Shown: positions 32,074 through 39,031 of the stretch, in pieces
Layout of the letters: the number at the start of each line of letters is the position of its first letter
How positions within the stretch are numbered: the first letter of the stretch is position 1
DNA from: Cyclostephanos tholiformis
Lineage: Eukaryota > Bacillariophyta > Thalassiosirophyceae > Thalassiosirales > Thalassiosiraceae
Direction: 5' to 3'
Length of the DNA: 39,031 nucleotides
NCBI GenBank assembly: GCA_036939975.1
Contig: JALLPB010000002.1
Location: forward strand, 1 to 39,031
The notes under the pieces: generated by a model
Told to the model about the DNA's origin: nothing
The model's database searches: none
Seen by the model: only the letters and a program-made list of their open reading frames with translations
Program-made: the position numbers and the translations under genes

Positions 32074-33212
32074 TCAGTTGCTTTTGCTAAACTTCCAGTT
32101 GGCTGGGCGCAGAGCAGAATTCTTCTCCAGTTCCCAACACTTGTCTTCTGTGTTGGATGGGTGTTTTTTATTGCAGTGCTTGCATATAGGTGCGGCATTG
32201 TACTTCTGGCATTTTTCTTCTTGTTTCTTTCTCTTCTCGTCCTTTGACACATTGCCGTTGCTGTTGCCTTTGTTACCTGCTTTAACAAGTTTCATCATTT
32301 GTTTCATCGCCTCCATTGAGCTTTTGATGAGATTCTCCATATCTGTTGCGTGTGCTTTTTGGTGATGGCATGAATGAGTTCCTCAGTTGCTTCCGCTTGC
32401 TCTTCAATTGCGTTTGCTTTGAATTGGCATGCGGTGAGTTTGTTTTGTTTGTTCTCCTTCGCATATTCCATTGAGATGAAGCTTTTTATGTTGGCCCACG
32501 TTTTTTCTACCCCTGGTTTTGCTTCCCATTTGCGTACTGCTGCATCGAACTCTCCTGTGGCCTTTAAATAGAATAAGGCCATGTCCCTTCGTTCATTCAT
32601 GTCCAAATTAATGCCTGCTCTGGTGAGTCCTCTCATTGCTTTTTCAACTCTGTTGAAGTAGATTTGCGGAATTTCACTAACATTCCATTCTGTGTCTCTT
32701 TCTGCGAGAAGTGCTTTTGTATCGGCAAAGTCAAGTGCGCCTCCTCTGTTCCTTAAGTTGTCCAGCATTTGGCGTGGGGTTTGATTCAGAAACCCTAGTG
32801 TTTTGTCTTCTATTTCAAGGAGGTAGTCTGCTTCCACTGCCTCCTGTATGATGTCTTTCAAGCCCTGTTCAATGCCTTTGAAGATTTCATATTGGGCCAC
32901 AAGTTCTTTGTGGATAGCTTCCTCTCTTGCTCGGGTTCCCACCGCTGCGTTTAGTGCGAGTCCTGCCGCGTAAATGCCTGGATTTGCTGGAGTTTCAAAA
33001 GGGGTGCCGCCAGTCATGATCAGGTATTTGTCAGGTTCCACAATGATTCCTGCATGGCCATGGCTCCCTCCTCCGAGTGTGGTCAGAATGCTTGCTGCGA
33101 TTGCAATCAGCTCCTTTTCAAGAATGGTCAGGTCTGCATCTTTTGGTTGTCCAAAAATTTTTGTAACCATTTCCTTTCTGAGTTCATCACGAGTGTCTGC
33201 TCGTATTCCCAT
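32074..33212 (-). pseudogene. Copia-1 gag with zinc knuckle
   Basis: The ATG at 33212 opens a 302-aa frame (MGIRADTRDELRKEMVTKIF, IYAAGLALNAAVGTRAREEA, YFNRVEKAMRGLTRAGINLD, DMALFYLKATGEFDAAVRKW), the alpha-helical capsid part. A frameshift at about 32340 moves to an 88-aa frame with KQMMKLVKAGNKGNSNG and a zinc knuckle, CKHCNKKHPSNTEDKCW. Gag forms the virus-like particle. The start lies 36 nt inside the 5' LTR boundary. Only the frameshift breaks it. Confidence 0.85.
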
Positions 33213-33247
33213 GGTTGTAATCTTATGAGTCTCTTTAATCTAATCAC

Positions 33248-33433
33248 TGCTAACCAGTGACAATCTAATCGTTGTAATGAAAAGGTGATTAGATAATTAT
33301 AATTTCTAATCTAGCTTTTGCTTTGCCCGAAAACTTGTCACTTAAAAATCTTCCATGCAGAGAGTTTAAATTTATTCTCCCTCATCGCTAAAATGCTCGC
33401 TAGATATTGTACTTAGGACTTGTGAGTCTAACA
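33248..33433 (-). repeat. Copia-1 5' LTR
   Basis: 186 bp; it should carry the promoter for minus-strand transcription. Directly inside it the minus strand reads GTGATTAGATTAAAGAG, where a primer binding site is expected. It does not start with TGG, so full-length tRNA 3'-end priming is not obvious. The target duplication GTGAG follows at 33434-33438. Confidence 0.92.
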
Positions 33434-34216
33434 GTGAGATCAGTGTACTTTGTTCCCGTGCAAAGATTGGCGAGGGCTGCGAAACAGAACATGTCATGGG
33501 CTGCACACATCTCCTCAGGTGGCATGAGTTGCTCAACCTCATTGTGGGCTTGGAGGATTGCCGGCTGTGTTGAGTGCATCGATTGTATGCCCTGTTGATG
33601 AGGCCACATGTGGCCCTTGTCTGTTGTACTTGATCGTGGCAGATGCTAAAGGATGAGGTGTGCCATCAGTCCAGGGATGGTTTTGAGCTCATTGCTTGTG
33701 GTCAGTGCGCATAGGAGTGTTGCAGCCGGGGGTGAGCACAGAGGTGGATGAAATGGGCATGTTCCACTGCAGTTGATGTGGCCTTGATGTTGGCAGCGAC
33801 CACGATGGGTAGAGGTGTAGGTGCTGTCTGGGTTGGTGGGAGAAGAGCGGGTGAATGAAGAGTTATCAGTAGGCCGGTGTGCATGCACTTGCTGCCGCAC
33901 AGATTCATCTTCCCTTGGTAAGTGACTTGGCACCCAATTTTTGTGAAGTGGACTTTGCATCCCACGTTTGTTAATGTCACAACAGAGATGAGGGAGTGTG
34001 AAGCTGGACCAGGGATGATGTGCACCTGTCATGCATTAGCTGGGAGAATGGGGAGATTGGCAGACAAGTGTGCATTGAATGCACTTGTGCATTGTTTGGG
34101 AGTCGCACAATGAGTGGCTTGCTAGCTGGCACAATGTTGGTGGCTGGAGCATTCGTTATGAGGAAACTGCAGGTTGCTCCCAAGTCAAGGATGGCCCAGT
34201 TGTTGATGGTGGCCAT
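33434..34216 (-). pseudogene. Copia-2 protease and integrase start
   Basis: 33977-34216 reads AILDLGATCSFLITNAPATN, in which DLGAT is the protease box, then KPLIVRLPNNAQVHSMHTCL. A frameshift near 34015 moves to HSLISVVTLTNVGCKVHFTK, IGCQVTYQGKMNLCGSKCMH and on. A further change leads to the pre-integrase and first integrase part (MPPEEMCAAHDMFCFAALAN, TGTKYTDLT). It stops exactly where copia-1 is inserted (GTGAG, 33434-33438). Confidence 0.75.
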
Positions 34217-34339
34217 GTTGATGTCTACTGTTCAAAGGAGAGAGGTTATGGCAAGTGCAAAATTGTTGGGGGGGTCGAGCACCTATGTAATAAGCAAGTT
34301 TTTTTATTTACTGTTAACATAAACACATGCCCCTAACCA

Positions 34340-35947
34340 TCAGAAGTGATTGTAGCTTCCTCCCACCGGGTTGCCAACAGTGATGTGCTGCCCCATGAAT
34401 GGAGGTACTGGCTGGCCCATGAATGGCTGCCCAGGCATTGTGGGTACACTGCCATAGGGGTACCCATTGTGAAAGGTTGCCACATTTGCAATCATGGCTG
34501 TCCCTGGTTGGGCCCGGGGAATACTGTTGGCTTGCGCGTACGTGGCCACATGTGGCCCAAATCCCCAGCTGCAGGGCATCATGGTGAAATATGGTCCGTT
34601 GGCCCCAAAGAGGTTACTGAAGGTTGTGGCAAAGTTGATGGGATGGGGTGGGGGTCAGGGCATTGGAAGAGCACGCCCGGGCCTGCTCAGGAGGATGGTC
34701 TTGTGCAATCTCCAAGTGCTGCCGCCCATGGTATTTGCATGGGGGGCAGTGCATTGATGGTATTCACCCGGGAGGCACATGTTGTGCTGGTGTGGTTGTT
34801 GTTGATGTTGCCGCCATGCATATGACAATAATGCCAGTTTTCGAAATGCTTGATGGGACTAGCTGGTATGCTGCCGCTGCCATTGGGAGGTTGTTTGCAG
34901 CCACCGCCAGCATAGCCGCCACCACCATAGCCACCGTCGTCATCGTAGATGCTGCCACTGTGTCCCCTGCCACCGCCGTAGCCATTCCCATTTGAATTTT
35001 GGGCTCTGCCATGTCCGCCGTGTCCCTGCCAACTCTTGTGTCACTGCATATGCTGCTCCAATGTTTGATACTGCATCTGTGAGGGTGGAGCCATCATCCT
35101 CGGTGGCCACCATGCCATACCCGTGAATGCTGGGCGGGGTAGCGGTGAAGGATGCAATGTTGACCGCATCGGCCCAATAGGTGTGGAAGGCGGTGAAGTC
35201 ATTCATTTTTGTGGTGTCCTTGCCGCAGAGAATCCACACCTTGTATACTTCTGGGAACATGCCCATACAATGGAGGACACGGATGCTGAGGTTGATGATG
35301 TCATCGTCATTGATGGGGTATTTTGCAAGGATTGCAAAGGTGGCCCCGTGGAAGAGGCGAGCAGCAAGCAGCTCAAAACCCATGGATGGGTGCCACTCGG
35401 ATGCCATCATGGTCCAATTGGCCTCATGGCCTTCTGCCATCGTGCGACCGTACTTAAAAATGAACCAGTCAAACATCTCATGGAAGACAGTCTTGGGATC
35501 TTCCATCCTCTTCTGTTCATACAATAGCTTGAACGCGACCGGGATGAGGTCAAGGAATGCATCGATGAGCATGGCATTCATGTTAATGACGTCGTTGCAC
35601 TTCTTGAGGGCCATCCCATGAGTGCATTTCTTGGCTGCACGATCGTTGGAATCGATGGTGCCGGTGTAGTTGGGAACATCATCCACTTCAGCGGAGAAGG
35701 GATAATCCACAATGGGGTATGCCTTGGTTCCTGCACAATGTCTGTAGAGGTTGGGGTTGACTGCAACATACAGCAGGTTCATCTTCTTTGAGATGGTGGA
35801 TTTGTGTATCTGGGCACATTTGCACATGTATTGAAAGAGATTGTTGAGGACAAAAAGGGTTGGAGTGCCCAAGGTTGCCTCAGGAGGTGCTGGGAAGGCA
35901 GCATGCATTGTAGCAGTGGATGTTTCAGCATAGATGGAGGAAGACAT
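34340..35947 (-). pseudogene. Copia-2 gag
   Basis: The ATG at 35947 opens 335 aa: LFVLNNLFQYMCKCAQIHKS, NLYRHCAGTKAYPIVDYPFS, RAAKKCTHGMALKKCNDVIN and WTMMASEWHPSMGFELLAAR. This is the capsid-like part of a copia gag. After a frame change the minus strand at about 34740-34850 reads HYCHMHGGNINNNHTSTTC, matching the C...HG...H...C zinc-binding motif of diatom copia gags. A Pro/Gly/Met-rich tail runs to 34340. The 5' LTR ends 95 bp upstream. Its alpha-helical part is undisturbed; the tail is shifted. Confidence 0.8.
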
Positions 35948-36042
35948 GATATCATGGGGGAGGGTGTGATGGATGGTTTGGCCATTTATTGGCTCATGTT
36001 AAGAGGAGTTTTCCTTCTTGTTCTAAGAAAATTCTTAATCAC

Positions 36043-36294
36043 TGTCAAGAGATCTTGGTACTTAGATACTGCTATAAATGAGATTAAGAATTAATGAGAC
36101 TATTCTGTAACAATAATTGGATAGGATGGTTTCTTGTGATTTCCATTTGCCTGAAAGGGAAAATATTCGTATCTGTTTGAACTGTCCATTCAGTGTCCTT
36201 TCTGATGAGCTGGTGGGAAAGATCTTGCACTCGGTAATTGGGAACACTGGGTAGAGGGGTCTTGCCTCTGTAAGGATCCCCCAGAATTTCAACA
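36043..36294 (-). repeat. Copia-2 5' LTR
   Basis: 252 bp from TGTCAAGAGATC to AATTTCAACA. Immediately inside, the minus strand reads GTGATTAAGAATTTTC. The first seven bases are the same as in copia-1 (GTGATTA), suggesting a common primer. The target duplication GCTGC follows at 36295-36299. Confidence 0.9.
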
Positions 36295-36883
36295 GCTGCT
36301 CCAGTAAAGGTTGTGAGGTTGTAAGCCTGATTCCTACCATTGCTCAACTGAACAGTATTTGGAGGCAGCTCAATGAATTAGTTCTCACGCAGTACACGAC
36401 TGGATGCAGGTGTGATTGTGCACAAGTCCAAAAAGTCCAACTTAAGGCTGACCCGGACAAAAGTAACACACTCCATGTGGCACGAAGCAGCAATCCCATT
36501 CTGCACAGGCAGAAGAACCGAAGGATTGTTGGTGACGGTGGTATTATTGATGACTTTTCCCCTGGTGTCGTGCCATGAGATAATGGTCAGATAGCAAAAT
36601 TGAACCAATTCTTCATGAGCCATCTCTCCCAGTCTGCAAGGCTGGACTCTGCTGTGTGCATCAAATCAAGTTGCTCAGCGAGGGCAAGGATACAGGCATG
36701 CTGGTCAAGATTGGTGCCTGCAAGTGCAGCCCAATTCTGCTGATATGCAAGCGCCTTTTCAGGGTTGGACATGGAAGCATCCACCTTTGGATACAGTGAC
36801 ACAGAGGTCCTCCTGATGGCTACCGCTTTGGCTGCCCAGGGGACGAAGCGGTGGCGAATGGCCTGGACATTTGGGTTAGACAT
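36295..36883 (-). pseudogene. Gypsy gag N-terminal part
   Basis: The ATG at 36883 opens MSNPNVQAIRHRFVPWAAKA, YPKVDASMSNPEKALAYQQN and DQHACILALAEQLDLMHTAE. A frameshift near 36600 moves into the frame with YLTIISWHDTRGKVINNTTV, LLPVQNGIAASCHMECVTFV and DLCTITPASSRV. A stop at about 36378 follows, then LSNGRNQAYNLTTFTGA up to the copia-2 target site. The frame resumes at 24488. Confidence 0.75.
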
Positions 36884-36889
36884 GGTGAA

Positions 36890-37215
36890 AACGGTTGACA
36901 GGCAGACCTTGTGGTTGATGGACAGACCCTATGGCAACAGAGAGATGCCAGTGGATGGACAGACTCAGGTTAACAGACAGACCATTGGGCAATGGACAGA
37001 CTTTCGAGCGACGGACAGACTGCAGTAACAGACAGACCATCAGGTGATGGACCGTCAGGTGATGACCAGACCTTCGTTCCACAGACAGATAGTCAGGTGA
37101 TGGACAGACCTTCAGTCCACAGACAGACCGTCAGGTGATGGACAGACCTTCAGTCAACAGACAGTCCGGATGGCAATGGACACACTCCCAATCAACAGAC
37201 AGACCATAGGTCGAT
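36890..37215. repeat. Minisatellite in the gypsy leader, 38-bp unit
   Basis: A tandem array built on GACAGAC. Two nearly exact 38-bp units (GTCAGGTGATGGACAGACCT followed by TCAGTC-ACAGACAGACC) lie at about 37092-37167, and more diverged units fill 36890-37090 and up to 37215. It sits between the gag start and the candidate 5' LTR, in what would be the transcribed leader of the gypsy element. The region 37216-37624 beyond it has no recognisable coding. Confidence 0.7.
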
Positions 37216-37624
37216 GGCCTGGTGGAGGACAGATGATGTAAGATCGAAGTCCACCTGAATCCGAGGCTCACGATGGCAGAGCTCAGCCTGTACTTCTGCT
37301 GATCACGCATGAAGATAGAGCACGTGAGATTGCATCGCTAGCACATGGAGAAAACAAGGTCCCACACTGAATGGGACGAGGCCAAAGGTGATGGCCACGT
37401 GTATGACAGCAGCCGAGGCAAAGGCGGTTACCCCCAACTCCCGCCGTGACATGCTCGCGAATGAACGATCGCCACCTGATATCCGTCGACTTAAGACTGC
37501 GGCTGGCGAATGCGATCGGAGACTAACGTGCACGATGATGGGAAGTAGCAGCGGGGGATCCTCTGCCACTGAGACGAATGGCCGAGGATGGTGGCGGCGG
37601 GGCGAGTCCAGTCGAATGGAACAC

Positions 37625-37797
37625 CACTTAAAGATGAGAGGGAAAAGGATGAAGTGAGAGTTAGGTTTAGACTACGCAGAACTCCGAAGAAGCCCATCTG
37701 CTTGAGCTCGTGCGTCATCACAGAACCTTCTGTGGTGATGCGCCTAGCTGGAGATGGACAGATGGGTCCCACCTAGCGACTAGGGACTCAGTCCCTT
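37625..37797. repeat. Candidate gypsy 5' LTR (right copy of terminal repeat)
   Basis: The partner of 14985-15166, same orientation, 173 bp, lacking the 9-nt segment present in the left copy. The hairpin (37712-37741) and the CTCAGTCCC palindrome are conserved. On the minus strand both copies stay open for about 50 codons (MGPICPSPARRITTEGSV..., in which the indel is in frame). It lies 740 bp upstream of the gag start. Identity as an LTR is inferred from position only. Confidence 0.5.
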
Positions 37798-37842
37798 AAG
37801 GACACCTTCTTTATGTACGACCTTAGTGGGTGGTTGCCGAAA

Positions 37843-37987
37843 TTGGTCCAGACGGTTTTTTCACGATTCCAGATTTGGTCCAGACTTGGTCCAGACTTGG
37901 TCCAGATCGAGGTACATGGCTGTCCAGATTCCAGAATCTGGACGGCAGGTCCGGACCTGCCGTCCAGATTTTGGACTGGTCCAGACC
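37843..37987. repeat. GTCCAGA repeat cluster with a 36-bp perfect palindrome
   Basis: TTGGTCCAGAC occurs at 37843-37853 and then as three direct tandem copies at 37875-37907 (the last ends in T). Next, 37935-37970 is a perfect 36-bp palindrome centred on GGTCCGGACC. It extends to 46 bp (37930-37975) with one mismatched pair. GGTCCAGACC follows at 37978-37987. The whole cluster is built from GGTCC/TCCAGA modules and could form a cruciform. No protein role is apparent. Confidence 0.8.
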
Positions 37988-38164
37988 TCATTTTCACAAA
38001 AACCATCCCAATTTTTTGACGAAGCTGCCCCGCCGCATAGCAGCCGCCCCGCCCCCCCTTGTCCTCCCATAAGCCAGATTACACTCAAATCATCTTGTCC
38101 CTTCTTCTGCAGAATGATGCTTCGGGGACGGAGCCGTGGTGTGGTGAATTACAGGAATGAAATT

Positions 38165-38890
38165 ATGATTTAGACAAAACCCTCCCAGTAGCACTTCCGC
38201 GATGGGGTGATCGATGGATGGGTTGAAGGATTTTATTTCAATTTGTAAATTGGCCGAGAAATAAAATCATTTAACAATTTGATCAATTTTACCTAAGTTT
38301 CCCCCCCCCCTGCCCAACTTGATTGCCCCCAAAACGATTGAATCGCGCTCCCCCTGCACCCCCCATCGTTCACTTGTTACATCCCATCTCTCGTCCATCA
38401 AGGTCGCTCTTTTTTGTTTGATTGTTGTGTTTTTATGTTGTTCTGCAGCCATCTAAGGCTGCGGCGTATTTTAATTTTTATATTTTTCGTCACCTCATTT
38501 GCCACCGCCAAACGATTGCAAAACACTTCCCCCCATACATTCCTCCGCAATTGCACGCATCCTCCATGTCCCTCCCACGGTCAACACCAAATTTTGGTTG
38601 GTTGTTGCATTCCCCAATTTAATGACGGCCACCTACGGCCATGGCCACATCCCTCTCTCTCTTAATTTTTGTTGATATAATTTGACGACCTAACCAACAA
38701 CACGGCATCCCCCCTGCACGTTCTGCCCCAGCCACACGTTCTCCCCGACTCCCCCTCCATTGTCATTGCCTACTTTCAATTGATTGTTGTGTGTAATCTT
38801 GTAAAATGGCGGCCACTTGAAGGCCCTGGCATCCCCCCTTATTGCTCTATTTTTTGACCCCTCTCATTTTGACCCCCCAAGCGAGTGAAC
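38165..38890. repeat. Dispersed repeat, copy B (partner near 10260)
   Basis: It shares ordered motifs with 10260-10830: 'agacaaaaccctc', 'cgcgatggg', 'ttggccgag' plus an A-rich run, 'cccccaaaacgat', 'catttgccacc', 'tttggttggttgttg' and 'ttttgaccccccaag'. The last third also repeats internally ('ttggttggttgttgcat', 'tcaattgattgttgtgt'). Long C runs occur. No coding potential is recognised. Confidence 0.5.
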
Positions 38891-39031
38891 TGATGACAGC
38901 AAATGCAAGTCCGATGGCTCACAGCCTGCGCATGGTGTTGGGGAGCGGCGGCGCCATGATTTGATGGCGCCGCTGATCTACCCACGGTGAGAGAGCGAAA
39001 AGCCGATGAGTGGCGGCCGCTCGAGTTGGGT
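38891..39031. other. Window end, no feature
   Basis: GC-rich, non-repetitive sequence with 'ggcggcgcc...ggcgccgc' inverted similarity near 38946-38974. No gene is visible in the remaining bases. Confidence 0.3.

Larger units (their letters stand above)
28057..33433 (-). mobile_element. Ty1/copia retrotransposon (copia-1) inserted in the copia-2 integrase
   Basis: A complete-length element of 5377 bp with 191-bp (28057-28247) and 186-bp (33248-33433) LTRs that begin TGCTAA and end TCTAACA. An exact 5-bp target duplication, GTGAG, sits at 28052-28056 and 33434-33438. The minus-strand order is gag, protease, integrase, RT, RNase H. LTRs differ by about 13 substitutions and one 5-bp indel (about 93% identical). 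Excising it with one GTGAG restores the surrounding integrase frame at YTDLT, apart from one nearby TGA. It is the innermost and therefore latest insertion. Confidence 0.92.
24489..36294 (-). mobile_element. Ty1/copia retrotransposon (copia-2) inserted in the gypsy gag
   Basis: It is bounded by 251- and 252-bp LTRs (TGTCAAG...TTTCAACA) and flanked by an exact 5-bp target duplication, GCTGC (24484-24488 and 36295-36299). The minus strand carries gag, protease, integrase, reverse transcriptase and RNase H, the copia order. Its own length without the nested copia-1 is about 6.4 kb. LTRs differ by about 15 substitutions plus small indels (about 94% identical). Many coding lesions are present. Removing copia-2 and one GCTGC joins the two halves of the gypsy gag in frame. 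Confidence 0.9.
14985..37797 (-). mobile_element. Ty3/gypsy retrotransposon hosting nested insertions
   Basis: This is an LTR-retrotransposon on the minus strand in the order gag, protease, reverse transcriptase, RNase H, spacer domain, integrase (the gypsy order). Gag starts at 36883 and the pol tail ends at 15357. Limits use a 173-182-bp direct repeat at both ends (14985-15166 and 37625-37797) as candidate LTRs, which is tentative. Four insertions enlarge it: copia-2 (24489-36294), copia-1 inside that (28057-33433), a MITE-like element (22318-23259) and foreign DNA at 18137-18675. Without copia-2, the MITE and that insert, the gypsy itself would be about 9.5 kb. Numerous stops and frameshifts show that it is dead. 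Confidence 0.75.

Noticed and set aside
39013..39025. NotI plus XhoI sites (GCGGCCGCTCGAG) at the window end, as in cloning vectors
   Set aside because: Only 13 bp, embedded in ordinary GC-rich sequence with no further vector sequence visible. Coincidence is likely, though a vector screen of the contig would settle it.

Overview
The window looks like nuclear DNA of a diatom or a close stramenopile relative. The reasons are a peptide transporter gene with four short GT-AG introns (92-168 bp), and decayed retroelements whose proteins resemble the Ty1/copia, Ty3/gypsy and RNase H-bearing non-LTR families I know from diatom genomes. No search could be run, so species level is not claimed.

Layout. 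1-1016 is the decayed 3' part of a piggyBac-type transposase, followed by two hairpins. 1575-3944 (+) is an apparently intact POT/PTR2 proton-coupled oligopeptide transporter (5 exons, 640 aa). 4305-5897 (-) is an intact 530-aa protein, convergent with the transporter, that combines leucine-rich repeats with a C-terminal domain carrying an HxD...H...R pattern typical of 2OG-Fe(II) oxygenases. These are the only two host genes that look functional. 5898-11800 is AT-rich and repeat-rich, with a MITE-like element, a broken membrane-protein gene and dispersed repeats. About 12240-14890 (-) is a 5'-truncated non-LTR retrotransposon (RT C-terminal part, RNase H, zinc finger).

From about 14985 to 37797 the window is one nested retrotransposon complex, all coding on the minus strand. 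A Ty3/gypsy element (gag at 36883 down to the pol tail at 15357) carries a Ty1/copia element in its gag (24489-36294, 5-bp target duplication GCTGC). That copia element carries a second copia element in its integrase (28057-33433, target duplication GTGAG). The gypsy protease is separately split by a 0.94-kb terminal-inverted-repeat element (22318-23259). Its pol is further interrupted at 18137-18675 by foreign sequence flanked by two diverged copies of the same gypsy segment. All three LTR elements carry stops, frameshifts or lost catalytic residues.

37798-39031 holds a strongly palindromic cluster, including a perfect 36-bp palindrome, and a second copy of a dispersed repeat also found at about 10.26 kb. 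I find no tRNA, rRNA or CRISPR array.

The two host genes do not obviously cooperate. The main story is a small gene island beside a layered graveyard of mobile elements whose insertion order can be read from the sequence.
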